From: Galbula dea | Taxonomy: Eukaryota > Chordata > Aves > Piciformes > Galbulidae | Reading direction: 5' to 3' | DNA length: 64,000 bases | Assembly: GCA_013399015.1 (NCBI GenBank) | Contig: VWZX01006105.1 | Location: 930,001-994,000 of the forward strand | Part shown: positions 15,101 through 30,100 of the stretch, in pieces | Numbering within the stretch: the first letter of the stretch is position 1 | How the letters are laid out: each line of letters begins with the position of its first letter | Position numbers and translations under genes: made by a program | The notes under the pieces: generated by a model | Seen by the model: only the letters and a program-made list of their open reading frames with translations | What the model was told of the DNA's origin: nothing | Databases searched by the model: none

Positions 15101-18100
15101 TTCCTGCTGTGGCAGGGGGGTTGGACTAGATGATCTTTCGAGGTCCCTTCCAACTCCTAACGTTCTGTGATTGTCTGTGATTGCTGAGTTTTACTATGGC
15201 AAGAAGGTTAAAGATATCAAACCTCAGACTTAGCCTTTCTTTCTGGTTCTCTTCGTTCCAAGCAACGTTACGGTTGGAGCATGGTTATTAACACTCACAC
15301 TGTATAAATATTTTTTGCCTTGTGACCATCTAACAACTCAGTTGCTCAGTAAGAACTGGTTTGAATTAAATGGGGATGTGCCACAAAAATGTATTTGAAT
15401 CAATTCAACATTGTTCAAGCATAGTAAGAGCCACTTTGTTTTGTAAATTTAGCCGACAAGTTTGAGACGCCTCCTGATTCAGATTTCCTTGTGAATATTG
15501 GGGGCAGGAGAGCTGTCCTGTAGCCTGGAGGAAAACACAGAATCGCAGGATTTCTCATGGATTAAGGAAAGACTGTTGCTCAATATTTTGACAATTACCT
15601 GCTGTGTACAAGCACAACTAGGAATTGGTTGTAGTCTTCAGCTTTTGAGGCTAATGGCTCAGTTTTAGAAGTAATTTGGCATTCAATCCTTATTTTTTAA
15701 TAATCTCTGCCAGTTTGATAGAATCTGTGAGGGGGTTTATGGAATTTGTTCTGCTAGAATTAGTTGAATAATTTGGCTATGTTCTGACCAGAAGTAGCAT
15801 CAGTATTTTATGTTTCTTGACAGTACTGACTAGCTTGTGGAAAATGTCTCTCACTTCTGTATCTGAGTGTATTGCTTGGCTTATTCATACTGGAAATGTG
15901 TTTGCATTTTCTTGTTAGATACTTTGAGCTGTTTCTGTTTTATTTCCTGCAGTTAGGAGTGTATCACAAATTGATAAAATACTGTGATTGAAGTGCCTCA
16001 GCTTAAGACAGATAGGCTATCCACCTCTCTCACTTCCTGAGAGCATTCTCATTAGATAACTTAAATGTAGATACTAAAGCATAAATAACTGATTAGCAGA
16101 GGGACTGTTCTCTCTTGCCTATGCTCAGCTCTTTTCCTGGAGGGCAGGGCAAGCTCATAGAGTTTGCATGCTGCTTTCATTCCTGGTGGTAATTCTTCCC
16201 ACCCTGCACAAAGAACAAAGCCTAGGTACTTTTTCATCATTCTTTCAAATAAAGAAAAAAAAAAAGTAGTATCTTCTCACCCAGTAAACTAGATGAGTGT
16301 TGAACTTTATTGCAGCACAGGAAAGAGTCAAGTCTGTACCCAAACTGTGAGGTGCTTAGGGAAGAGCATGATGTCTGTGAGGATGAAGTTGCTTACAAAT
16401 GGCTGTAGAGCATCATGCTTGTACCTGCCTTTCTCCAAAAGTAGAGCCAAAGGCTAGATATTCTGGGGAAAATTTTGTGGCATAAGCTTATATGAAGCTA
16501 TAATATTGAGCATTGAAAATCCTTGAAATCTCATGATGGCCGGTTTTAGTGTTGCTAAAAATACAGGTATTTGTCCTGCTCTTCAGGCTAATAACTCCCT
16601 TGGATTTGCTGGTATCATCCCTTGATTTGTACCCTAAACTGGATGCAACATTGGCTGAGTGCTCTTATACAGCAAATGATACTTCATTCTTTGAGATTGT
16701 TTTATTATGGTACTAAAATTTCTGCAGATTCAGAGTCAAACAGCAGTGAAATGCAGCTTCATGTTTTTTGTGGGTAAGTGGAGAAACTCCTCGCTTTAGA
16801 ATGTTTTGGATGTTAAAAGGGCCAGGCCATAACTGGACAAATGCCATGAAGGAGAAGGGATCTGAAAGAAAAAAATGCAGAGATCTCACTGCTGACTCAG
16901 CCACAAACGGTGCAAAGCTGGACAGGCATTTTGGTAGTGTGTGGCTTTCTTGGTTCATAAGTTCCTACCTACACATCTCTCTTGCTGACTGCTGGATACA
17001 AGGCTAAATGGATCTTTTTGTATTGATGTGGTACAGCCACTCTCTTTTTGTTCTGGGATTTTAGTTAGGGTTTCACTTTGTGGTTTTTGTGTTCTGGGGA
17101 GAAAATTTTAAGATTGTAAAACTTTATTTTTCATAATGAAAAACTAGTTATCTCGCAACAGCTGCTTTTTTAAGTCGTTATTCAAGCCTTTAAGTTAGGT
17201 GAACTAAAGAAAGTCATTCAAAGTTTCAGATTTAGAGATCCAGGTATGTTTCTTGTTCAGCTTGAAAAATGTTGAGGAAAGATTAAATGGTGTAAAGTCT
17301 GCAAAATAATTGCTTAAAAGGGATGTCTCTAGCCTTAGGACAGAATCACAAGCAAGATCACAAGTACAGAGTTTTCCTAAGCAAAGACTTTACTTTTTGA
17401 AAAAAGATGTTGCATGCTTGTATTTTTCTACTTGTCCTTTGGTTTCTTGTGGTGGAAGACCTAAAGGAAGGGAGTGTTTAAAAACTCAAAAGGTAAAATT
17501 TCTCACTGTTGAGCAGTAGTGATGATCCCAGCACCAGCAGGAAAAGATAGTTGCAAGAAATCTATCCTAGAAATGTGGCAAGAGGAGACACATGAAAAAA
17601 ACATTTAGAAGTAAATAAATTCTAGGTCTTGGGGAGCCATCCTGGAATGGCAGAGACTGCAGCTTAAGGGATTTTTCACTTACCCACAATATTTCCAAAC
17701 AGCCTTCAGTTCTGTGCCAGTTCTCTTTTGCCCCTGAAAGCACAGGTCTTGGATTTGTGAATAGATTAAGCTAATGCTGTCTTCTTTTCATGTCTTTGAA
17801 TAGAGATTAAGGTTTTAAAGTTAAGCATGTGGAATTTAGGAATTACTGGAATGAATTTGCTTTTAGCTGAGACTATGTATAAGTGTGCTAGGGTGTAGCC
17901 ATTAAGCATTTCATCTCATTGTTTCTAAACCAAGATAGCGTCTTAGTTCAGCATGTGGAAAGGAGTGAGCTGTTCCCTGTATCTTTTCTTCATTTAATGT
18001 GGAAGTTTAAGCCTGCATTATTGCATGCCATGTGAAGTCACCACAGCTGCAGAATATTTGCTTCTCTCTCTTCTTTTGCTGCTAGTCATTCTCCCTCCTC

Positions 18101-21100
18101 ACGCAACGGTACCTTCAGCTGCCCGGTGGCTGTTCCCCCAGGGCTGGGCTCTCAGGGGTGGTGTGCTGCTCTATCACAAGGTGGGAAACTGGGACAAAGA
18201 GACCTGCCTGAGGCAGCAAGGTAGGTTTGTGTCTCTTGAAGATTTCCTAAATCTGTGAAGTTGTCCCTGTATTTCTTTGGGTTTGTTTCACACTGGCTTT
18301 TCAAAAGAATTTCATATCCCTTAATCATCTGCTGTGGGCTGATATCCATGTCTTCAAGTCATCTTGCAGCTCAAAGGAAACTGCTGCTTTTTGGATTGTC
18401 TCATACTCCAGGTTTTGGTGGATTGCATATTTATATTTTAGTTTATAGTTTAGTTTTTAGTTTACATGTTAGTTTGGGTCTGATTCAAACAAAGTATTCC
18501 TGATTAAATCTATTTATAAGTCCTGAATGCCAGTCAAAATGCTTGCTCTGTTTTCTCCCAGGTGTTCAGACTGGAATGACAGTGGCTTTCTGCTTCCCTG
18601 GGAAGTGTATTCATCAGAGTGGGGTTTAGACACGTTCCTGGGTTTGCTGAGATCCTTTTCTCAAAATATTCAAGGTCTAATGTGCAGGAGCCTCTTTTCC
18701 TTTCTAAAATTTGAATGAGCTTCATTGCCATATGATTTTTTTTTTTATTCATTTTTTAGTGGCAACTATTTAAAGAATTCAAATTAAGACAGAGGCTAGA
18801 CATTCTTGTTTATTGTTAAAAAAATCTTCTAAGAGGTACAAAATTCTAGCCATACAAATTTTCCTAAGCAGCTATGCTGCTTTTACATACCAAAACTATT
18901 CCTGCTTTGGTCTGCTGGTGTTTTGAAATACTTTGTAATCTTAGCTTTGTTGGGGGTGAGCATCTTTCTATCCATGGAATTCTTTTTCTGTCTAACTGTA
19001 TTTTTTGTGCATTTCAACAGATGCATGCAGTATTTATTCAGGTTAGGAAGTAGTGTAGAATGAAAAGAAGCAAGGGTGAGGCTTTTATTTGAAAGAAAAA
19101 AAAAAAGCTGAGGAGGAAGTTCGCTGCTGAAAGGGTTATTGTAATCAAGTTTATCATGGGAGCTTGCTATTGTGTAACAGAAACTGTAGCTTGTCCATAC
19201 CTGTCTTTTAAGCATTACTTAATGAAGAAAGAAAACAAACCTACCAAAATATTTCTGAAATTCAATAAAATTTGATCCCAAATCCTTGAATTTCAATACA
19301 TTATGACAGTTCAGCTTCTTAGTGTATTAGTCTCTCCATTTGTAGAAAAACTACACTTCTTTAGAAAAGTGATCTGTGTCAGTGAGCTTGTGAGCATGAC
19401 CAGCCTAATGCTTGAGCATTTGTCTCTGTTGCTTTAGTAATACTGAAACTCCTTTATTCAAAAACCACTGTAGCCAGGAATCATGTAATGAAAAAGATGT
19501 CTTCCTCTGAAAGTAATTTAAGAAAGGGTCTGCTAGGCATTCAGTGATTTTTATTTTTTTTCTTTTTTCTTCTTCTCTTCCCTCCCCCCCCATAAAGGAG
19601 TACATCTGTATAGGATGCTCTGTTAGCTTTTTCTCCTGAGTGTGTGTTGCTGGCTCAAACACATGCCATCCTGAATTCTTCAGTAAAAACTGCCTGTGTC
19701 AATTTAGTGAAGTCTAATATCCTAGCACACTTTCTCTCAAAAAAGCATAAACATTGTTTATTGAGTCATCTTAAAACTAATATTTTTGTCTATACAAAGA
19801 TCCTTCTCGCTTCCTCTGAGACAATGATCAGGAGTAATTTGGGATTTTACGATCAGTAGCTGTTTGAGCTGAAGCAGTTGTCAAAGAAGAGAGCAAGAGA
19901 GGCTGCTTTTGTGATCTTTCAAATGGTATCTTGACTTTTTTTTTCTTTTTTGACTGTGCCTATTTGTTGCCAGGCATATAACTTGAGCAGTGTTTTTGCC
20001 TGTCTTCAAAGTGGACATACTGACTTTGTTTTCCTGTCTTAATCTTTCAATTATCCTTTCTGCTTGATAGTAGGTTTGTAAAGCAGCAACTTTAGTTGTG
20101 TGCTAGGTCTCTTTGTCTTTTCCACTGGAAGAAGTCTCATGAGCTGTGTATTTCTTAGCTGTTGCCTAAATGGAGTTGTAGCAGTTTCACCTGTCTTTGT
20201 TCTTGTCATTTGGTTCCCTTTTAATGATTCCAGGCACACCCTCTTGATGTTACATCAGCATCTGTATGTGATTCATGGATAGCAGGGTTTGAAGAAATGT
20301 ATCCACTCATTTAGTCCAGGTAAAAATGGCTGTACCAACTCAGACTCTAGACTCATTGGATCTGATCTCCTGTTTCTGACAGTGACCTAGGAGAGGACAG
20401 AGGAGCAAGGGGCAGTGGTTCTCTGCAGTATGCTTTCGCACTCGCTGGCAGTTCACAAGTCTAGGACATTTCTATACAGCAGTGGTAACAGTGCTTACAA
20501 TGTCATAGAATGGTTTGCATTGGAAGGTACCTTTAAAGGTTCCCTTTAAACATTGTGTATGTATTTTCTGTGTACACTATGTTCTGGCAAAGGCAGCATT
20601 CATGAAAAGACTGAACAGAATCTAACTTTGCAACAGAGTCGACTAGGTTGGTATTTTTTTCTGGCTAGATTAGATGGCAAAAAGATTTTAGTAAGTGTTG
20701 CTTATGTTCTTAAGTTTATATTCTTAATGATAGTCTTAAAGCACATTTAGTTTGTGTGATGGCTGTTGCATTAGTTTGCTGCTGTTCCAGGTGGGATAGT
20801 GATGGTCCTGGAGAGACAGATAGAGGTTAGGCAAGGGGGGGAAATAAGTCATTTAAAAAATATGCATCAGCGGATTTGTTGGTGTGTGTTTGTATGGGAG
20901 GGAGCCAGATTAGCAGCACTGTGAGAGTACCATAAGACATGAAAAAAAAAATCTTCAGTAACCCAGTTTAGGCTTGCTGATCACATTAAAGATCTAGTGC
21001 ACATCGACTGGTTCACAAGATCATTTTGTTCAGTTTAAATACTAATTTGTATGTAAAGTTCACAGCTGATACAGTTATTGTCTTTACTGTCAGTTCTTTT

Positions 21101-24100
21101 ATGTAGCCTGTGTGCACTGTGGCTGCTGTTGTCCCACGTCAGGTTTATGCTGCAGGTGACCAGATGTATCTGAACCAGTTGAGCAGGAGAAGCAAAGTAA
21201 GGTGAACAAGGCTCCACAGAGTACTTGACTGCTGTGCTCCTTGTTGGCACCTAATTTTACTTCAGGTAAATCTAAAGCTAGCTCAGGTTCCTGGGAATGT
21301 GTTTCAGTGCAGGCTGCATTTACAATGAATATCTTTTGCTGTATGGACATGCTTTGCTTTATGCAAGGATTGAACCAAAGTTCTGGATTGTGTTGCAAAA
21401 ACCCTTCTCTAACCCTCATAACTTGATGTTTTCCAGACTCTGAAGTTACACTGCTTTGGTAGTCCGTTTCCTGAGAAGTTCAGTAGATTTAGACTTTTTT
21501 CCAAACTTGGTCTAGTTTGAATTTGTTACCTTAAAATGATGAAACCTTGCTGGTTTTTTAGATAATTTCAAGCATATCCAAACTGTCAAAGATTCCCAGA
21601 GAGCTACAAAAGGCTGATAATGAAAAAATGAAGTGGAACCTTAATAGAGTCCAGTATTAAATGGTCATTAGAAGAGTCTCTTAGGAAAGATGTCCACTGC
21701 TGAACATGAGCAGCAGATGTGAAGGCAGAGCCTTAGAGAATGTGCAGGCATGGGAAGAAAGGGTTCCCAGGGTGGGAATTTACAGGCAGAAGGATGACCA
21801 GGAAGGGAACTGCTAAGAAAAAAAACTACTTAACAGGAGAGAAGGATGGAGGGGGGAGACTATAAAAGGGAAAATTTAAAACAACTCCATAATTAATTCT
21901 TTTCAGAAAGGATAGAACATTTACACAATAAAATAAGCTGAAGTGTGAACGTGTAAGTAATGCCTGCTGGGATATCGTCCTGATACAGATGAAGGAAAAG
22001 ACCCATGCAGGCATCTGAGAGTCAGTCAGACCACATTTAAAACAAGAAGCTATGGAGCCTGCAAACTAATGTAGAAGGCCAGCCAATGCATACTGTTTTC
22101 TATTTGTTGATCAGCAACATTCTAATATTGTCCAAACAAGTGGGAGAGGCTGCAATCTTGGCTTCCCCAAAACAATTACCTGCTACTGTGATTTGATTAT
22201 CATGCTAATAGTTTGGCTCCTGTGCTTCTGAAAAAACAGCTTGTTCTTTTCTAATAAAGGTGAAAAAATCCATATAACTTTGAAAGATAAAGGCAACTGA
22301 TTTAATGTCTAATGATTATTTATAATCATGAAAATCTTGTTCTAGACACTTCTTCACTGACTGAGCAATGCCTGTTTTGTTCTCTTATGGTCAGCTGAAG
22401 TTTGGGGGGAGGAAGAAAAGAGAAAAGTATTCTCAAGTAGTAGTAATCTTTACTGCTTTCTGGAGAAGACCTGAAGCTGCCTTGTTTGTCACACATGGGA
22501 ATAACATACACAGATTTGAAAAGACAGAGCTCTTAAGACAAGCTCTGTGACCTCTCTACCCAATCCAGACAAGTTACAGACTCTGTCAGCATTGTTACCA
22601 GTCTTGAAGAAGTCTCAGCTTGCAAAACACCTGAAAGGCTAGCTGGGGGCATAACTTTAATAGGATTTTCTATCAGTCTCCCTGAATTATTAAGTGCCCT
22701 CAAGGGTTTGTAACTGAGTTTTGTATGTGGAGTGTTACCTAGGTTCTTGAACAAGGTAACTCCACGTGCTGATGGACAAGGTAGTTGTTGTAATATTTAG
22801 CACAGAAATACAACCTCAAAAAATGTTAACACTATTTTTTAATTTCTGATTAGATAAGTGAAGTTATACTTGGAGAGAATGTGGTGTGTGATCTAACACA
22901 GTCCTCTCTTGTCCAAGTACTCCTCCCTTGGGGTGTAATCGTGGGATGCTGGAGGCAGAGTTTTTTCACCTGAAGGAGAGAGGCCTTGCTTTCCTAGTTG
23001 ATTTGCTGGTTCACTTTCAGTGCAACTTGTTTTATCAGGTTCTTTTCTTCTGGCAGACATACATAGCTAGGTAGAAAATTACAACCTCTATTAATTTTGA
23101 GACTGCTTGTTTGCTGTATCTTGCTTTTTCTTAATGTTGTCCTAACTTTTGCTATGTTGGCAGTGTGGAATTTCAGTGTTCTTTCTGTTTATTTTCCCAG
23201 TATGTATGAAAGTGCAGAACAAGAGATTTGCTCTATGAACTTGCAGGTCTTTCAGAATTAAACAGATCATGAACAGGGTATGTAGTCACTGATGAAAATT
23301 TTCAGTGCTGGATTACTCAAGTCAGTCTACAGTCTCCTTAGTCCTCAACCTTGCAGCTTTCATCCCTTTGCTGTGATATGTCCTACTGAGATGTGATCTT
23401 GTGTTGCATCCAGCTTATGCTTGCACTTCTCAAGAGATTACTGCATGCTCCTGGAAGTGTGGTGTTCAGTTCAACTTGCGTCGTCGTGACTCAGGATTGT
23501 GTTGTAGAAGCATGGGTACTGCAGGGAGGGTTTGTGAGCTTACAGGATTAAGCCCTGGAAAGTAGAAATTGGTATGGTTGATCTTTGTGCTGGGTTAATA
23601 TGCCTATCCTAGACCTGCACATCCCAATTTTGCTTACATCTCTTTATGAAACACATATGAAGAGGTTTTGTGTATTAACACTCTTTAAAATAAGCCAAAT
23701 GAGAGCTCTCAGTATTAATTTTTGTGTAGTTTTTACATCACTCTTTGCTCTTAAAAATAAATAAATAAATAAGGCAAGCATCACTTGTCATTGCAAAGCA
23801 AAAGATTTTCTAGCCATTTTGAAAAAGAACTGAGCTGTCTTCTCTAAATGGCAAACAAAAGCTTTGAAACAAAAGTCAGTGTTGGGCATGAGGAGGAATG
23901 GACGATTTCTCCATAGCTAGGATTGGAAAGCTGTCTCCTTACCCTGATACAGTGAGAGAATCTCAGATATAAGGTGATAGAGGTGTCTACCTTGAGTCCA
24001 CCAATTAAGAACTGCATTCCTTGAAGTACCTCTTTGTTAAATTAGACTGTTCAGGTAACTTCACTGGTGGTAGTTTAATGTTTAAGAATGGGAGTGCTTC

Positions 24101-27100
24101 AAATGACTGAATTAGCAGTGCCTTAATTTATTTTCATCTGTCATATATTATTAAGAAGCTACTATTTCAACTGATTTTTTTAAAGAGAAAAATATATTTC
24201 TTTATATCTACTTAGCAATAGTATTTATGTAATGCTTCTATTTGAATTATCTGGGACTTTAAGCTCAAGAGAAGTTACATATGATTCAGATTTTGTTCCA
24301 GCATTGTTTTGGTATTCAATTTAGCACTGCTTTTAAAGAGGACTGAAAAGTACTGTGAGCCTGATCTTCTGTAGAAGTCTGCTAATACATGTTTTTTCAT
24401 GTTTCTCAAGATAGTCTTCTAGTAGTCTAAGTTAATTTCTAAAACTGTTCAGAAAATATAATCAAAATGATACGACTTCCTAACTGTTACAGAAAGTTGC
24501 ATGTCTAATAGTAAGTGAGAGCAGAATTATTCATTCACATAAATGTGTTCTCACAGTTAAGCAATTCTGAACTGCAGTTTGAGGGGAGGTCCTTTAAAAA
24601 AAAGAAATATTGGCAATCTTTCAAAACAGTACAATTTGAGCATTGGCTACATAGCTTTTATTAAAATAGCTGAAACCAAATAATTCAATGAAACCACATT
24701 ATTTCAGTCTAACTATTGTTGCAAAAGTGATTGCTCTGTTTTTAATCTGGTCTGTAAAAAAAAACAAAACAAAAACCTCAAAACAACAACAACAAAAAAC
24801 CCCAAACCAGAAGCCTGAATTGACTCTTGTTCAGGAAACTTTTGAACCTGTACACAAAGTGTAAACCTTTCCTAAATTCCTATTAAAGTCCCTTATATAC
24901 AAATTGACCTGATAAAATATGAATCCATGATAAAGTAGTCTGCTGAGCTAGACCCACCAACAATGCAGAAAAAGCATTGCTTTTTATACATTTACAAAGG
25001 CAAAGTAGGCTGATCAACTGAAAGTTCTCACTCTAAGAGGTAAATTCAAGTAATCCTTTAAAATAGAGAATTGAGAGTGTTTCATGAAATAGTTCAGGTA
25101 TTAAGCAATTGAAGGTCAAATCTTGTAGTTCATACTTAAGTAAACTTCAGGTTCTGCTGAGTTCATTATGGATAAGTATGTCAAAATCTATGTGCAAGTT
25201 ATATTCTCCTCTAGCAGGAAAACCTCAGTAGAAGTTGGGAGAACTTTCTTCATATAGTCAACAGGAAAAAGAGAATTGCAGGTTTATTTTCACAAATAAA
25301 TATATAAACATGGAATTATTTTTTAAAACATAAAATTATGCTAAAAATTTTATGGAAATGTTCTGGAGAATGTGATCCTACTGCTGAATGGGAATAGAGA
25401 CTGTCACAGGCACTAAGGAGAAAGGCTGAAGTGATGAATGCTTTTTTTTTTGCCTCAGTCTTGCTAATAAGCACAGCCTTCAGCAAACCCAGGTACTTGA
25501 AACCAGTGGGAAAGTCTAGGGGAAGGCAGACTTAGCCTTGGTGGCTAAGAAGCAGTCATCAAGCTGACTGGAGCAGGAGTTTGGACCTGATGATCTCAAG
25601 CAGTCCCAGCCAGCCCCTCCTCCTGTGGTTCTGTGATCTCTTACCTCTTTAGAGAGTTTACTCTCAATTACACCTGTAATTTTTTTTTCCAATACCCTTT
25701 CAATTTTGGAGCATCTGGAGACATATCGATCACTTCACAAAAAAGGCAGTGAGTTTGTTGCAGGTCTGAGGCAACTTCCTATTTATTTGTTACTTTGTCT
25801 ATTTCGTGGGCTTTGAAACTAGCATATTCGTCTTTGCAGTTTGGCTACATTCTTGCAAGAGTGTTTAGGCAGAGAGTGCTAAAAGGGTCTGTATAAATAA
25901 TTCTATATTAAATAATACAGAATTTAACATCAATAACTAATTTTAAATCATTAACAAATACAGTAATAGAGCAAATGTATAACACCCTGTAACCCTGTTT
26001 TTCAGTCATGGCCTGTATATGAAGAAGTACACAACAAAATGTTTGAGCTTGCTGCATTTTTAGACCTGCCTCGTTTTCCAGATATAACTGACAGCTGCTT
26101 TCTTCATCCAGACATGTTGTGCATGAAGTACTTGATGGAAGCTAATTTACCTGGTAAATATTTTCCCAAACCCAAACTGATAAAATTTTTCTTTGTTTTT
26201 TTAAACTCTAGCAAAAAGACTTGAATTGCTACTTTAAAAGTGCCTATTCCTTTTCTTCTAATTTATACCCATTTAAGCTTGAACTGAAACATGATTTCTA
26301 TAGAAAGCACCTTCATCAAACACTTGGAGTATGTATTGTAGGCCCAGGTAGCAGGAGCATTCTAGTGCTGGCTCTCTAAGGCTGTGAAGTGGATACTTCA
26401 TTTCAGATCTTTCAGTGTTCATGTGAACTAAGAGGCAGTATTTGAATACACATGATTTATTAATCTTAGCTAAATGATTTGTGAAGTCAAGACCTGATTG
26501 CTTAGCACTGGAATTGTCTCATGTATGATATTGACTGTGTATTCTGTAATAGTGCATATTAGCATTAATTTTAATATTAACAAATGATGCTGTGTGACAA
26601 ATCAGTTGCTGTCTTACTTGATTTCTGATTTAGTTTTGAAATCTTATTTTGCATAAATATTGAACATTTTTGTTTATCCTAAAATTGAGTCTTGAATATT
26701 GAATTATCAAAGAAAGACCAGTAAGTGCTAGTACATGAACTGCCTGTTGGACTGCCATACTTTCCATCTACCACTGTCACTGAACAGGAGTTATACAGTC
26801 AGCCTGGTAATTAATATTTTTTTCCAGCAATTAATGGGGAGGGGGATATTGACTTATTTTGAAGTTAGTTACATTGAATAAAACTGCTTGGCTTTTCTGT
26901 TCACACATAGTTAAATGATGAGAAGATAACCAACAGATTTAGGGCCAGAATTCCAGAGGGGAAATTCTGATTTTTATATATTTACACCAGTGTTGTGATC
27001 CTAACTGAATCAAATCAAAACGTAGCAATTGGGCATTTTCAGATTCTTTTTCTTACAGAGAAATACAAAGGTGAATACTTTTTGAATTCTGCAGAAGAAG

Positions 27101-30100
27101 AATATATTGTCCTTTATCTTTTCCTTGCAGCTAAGCTTTTTATTGTGTAGAAGCTTTATTTTTACAAATGGAAGGAGGACTACTGCTGTTGTAGAACAAC
27201 TAGAAAAATAAAGCAATGAATTGGCAGTATTTTTGGACGTTAAGTGTTAAAGAAAAGGCCATTTTAAGTAGCTGAGATAAAAGGAAATATATTGACAGTA
27301 TTTATAAGAAAATTTGGTTTCTGGATTTTGTTTAACTTCTACTGTTATGTCCAAGAGGATTAAAATATGTTCCTACCACGCTATGTGTATGCAGCAAGAG
27401 AGTATAAAGTGTAGCTGGATTAAGGTTGTACTTAGTCATACATTGCTAACCTTTGTGGAATCTGATGGTGATGTAATCAACTCCTGTATTTCTTGCTAAA
27501 CAGGAAAGGTGAGAAATTTGGGGGATTTGTATCTGTGAAAAATAAGCATAGAGTAATAAGAGGCTGTATGAGTATCATACTGCTGCTTTAGGAGCTGAAG
27601 TTTTTTTTGACATAACCTGTGCTAGCAGGTGTGATTGGGCTTCAGAGGGAAAAGCCAGTTTTAACTTAGGCTGCGATTGTCTGTACCTCAGTCAGGTTTT
27701 GTCAGGGCAAGCGTTGCCCTGCCATGATTAGGCTGCTGTTCATACCCAACTAGCTGCTTTAAAACTAGCCCCTTTCTCTCTTTGCAGTACTGAATCTGTC
27801 CTTGCATGGGTGTTTAGTCAACACCCAGGAAAAAAGTTTGTGACAGCTTTTTGAGGTTTTCTGAGACTATATTTATGTCTATTTGAGATAGGCTTTCCTG
27901 CAACAGTGTTCACAATGAGCTAACATCCTTCAAGTTAACATCAAAACACTAATAGAAATGTGATTAATTTTTTCCCCTATGTGACTATATAATAAGTCAT
28001 GACTGTTTTCTGTGTAAGCACAGTGAAGGTTGCTTAGTAGTTTTAAAAGTACCCCAGAATACTTCTTAGCCTGAAAAAAATTGCTCTCTCCTGGTTCTAA
28101 AAGACCTAAGCATTGTTTTCCTCCAATGACCAACACATTTGCACTGTAGAGGTACTTCTAGCTTGTCTCAGTGTACTCATTGTGAATTGTTGTTTACATT
28201 AATCAGATGAATTGCACTGTTGGACTTGCCGAGTGGTGAAGAAGATCAGGATTGGAGAAGCGGATTTCCTTACTCTTGTGCCTGGAAATAAGTCAACCAG
28301 AAAAGTAAAATATGATGTTCTTGCTGCAGCAGTTATTGTAGTTGTGCTGAAATTACTGTTTTTATTAGATGATCACTATGAGTGGTAAGTGTACAAGCAA
28401 ATATGTAACAAAGCCCAAATTTTAAGTAGTGCAAATGATTGTCTAGGTTCATTCTTTCTTTAATAATATTAAAGTTGTAGTGAATTTCTAGTTAAGTTCG
28501 GTAGCATAAAACATGCACTTTACACATTAAATATTACTTATTTTTAAAAATCATCAGTATGAATCTGAAACTTGGAATAAAATTAGGGTGTAATTTTTGT
28601 CAGTGGTATTTGAACCTCATGTGAGAAGTGCAGTATCTGGACCTACAAAATAACATGATATATATATATTTTTTTTTGCAGGTTACTTTCAGACTTTGCT
28701 GAAGAAAGAAATAAAAGTAACAAAGAAGGTACATAAATATTCTGCTGAAATCAATCCTATGATTTTGTAAATGAAGTAACTTTGTAATTACACTTAGACT
28801 TGTATTATTGATCGTTAGAACGTGCTCTTGTCATTTATTCTTTTAGGGCAAATCTTTATTCAAAGAAAACAGTAGATTCTGTTCACATAAAATCATCTGA
28901 GTTTATCTGCATAATTCTTATTGTAGAGGACAGGGGAATTTAGCACGCGTTTTGCTAGGTACATTTCTGCTGCTTCTTATGTATGCTTGCCTCTTGGTTT
29001 AGAATTTTATTCGTGCTAGGTGAAAATGAATGGATACATGGTAAGGAGGGAGTGCACTTTGATTGAAAATAGCAGATAATTATTAGGGGCATCAAACCAT
29101 GGTTATGATAAAATCCAAACTTGTTTAGTCTTGTTAAGCAAAATGTCTTAGCATGTAACATATTTCAGATGTAATCTGTTTTCTTAGTCCAAATAATCCT
29201 GAGAGTGTGTAGAAAAGCAATTAAGATAGAGAAGATAATGGTGTGAACATGGTTCTTTGAGGTTAGAAGGACCAAATCAAAGATCAGAAATCTTCAGGAA
29301 GATGTTCTGTGTCCTGATCCAGATCACAGTTGAAGATAAGATCAAAGATGTGTTACAATAGCTTATCTTTTAAGCCTTCCATAGAGTTTTGGGTCTATTT
29401 TGACTCTTCGGTGTTAGCCATGTGTGAGCACTGCTGTATCTAGAGATACCTATCACTGTTAACTAAAAGTGGTAATTCTCGTTTTCCAGTGGATATATAA
29501 ACTAACTTTGGATCTTTTGGATTTTTTGTTAATTTGGGTTTATTTTACTCTTCATTTCCCTTGAAAACTTGAAGTACGTAATAGTGACAAGGGTAGAAGT
29601 TGTGCAACTGCTTACAAGCTGAGGCTCAAAGCCATTAATGTCTTAATGGGCTTTCTCCCTTATTAACAAGTCTCATTGCCCTTGGGAATTAACAGCTCAT
29701 CTTTGCCCACTTATTTACTTTAAAATCTGCTGGTGCAAAATAATCCATATGCTCTGTTATGTTGTCTCTATTCTTAAAACGTTGGGGTGAGGGTAAGCAG
29801 CTGCCCAGAGGAGCTGATGTGAGAATTTCTGCTAGAGAACTGATTAGTGCTAAAGCTCAAAACTGCCTCTGGCATTTTCCCAAAGTTAGCGTGCTGAAAT
29901 GAATAATGGCTAATACTGAGTTGTAAAAATCCAAATTATGTTGACTCCACTCTCAATTTAACTATCCTTTCTCTAGTATTTTTTTTTTTTTAATTAAAAA
30001 AATAGTATTTCAGCTCTTAACAGTCTTTCAAGACAGACTGGAGACTGTACAGTAGATAGTTGTTACCACCTAGTGTGTTTGTGTGTGTATATTCTATGAA

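Larger units (their letters stand above)
12511..26005 (+). other. TAF1B intron 8
   Basis: This 13.5-kb intron holds the 5S-derived SINE (14985-15182), a short CR1 end (20503-20540), a rearranged CR1 (about 25355-25640) and simple repeats. The remaining open frames are short and lack homology or splice support. Confidence 0.8.

Noticed and set aside
14985..15102. A functional 5S rRNA gene
   Set aside because: The first 30 bases are diverged and shortened, several 3' positions differ, no T-run terminator follows the 5S part, and a CR1 tail is attached. It is a SINE head.
18025..18258. 77-codon frame with a leucine-rich, signal-peptide-like start
   Set aside because: It lies inside TAF1B intron 8, with no homology, no splice signals and no supporting context.
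28320..28370. A membrane segment in TAF1B exon 10
   Set aside because: The hydrophobic [12 protein letters not shown] run is conserved in TAF1B orthologues and belongs to a buried helix of the cyclin-like fold of a nucleolar factor.
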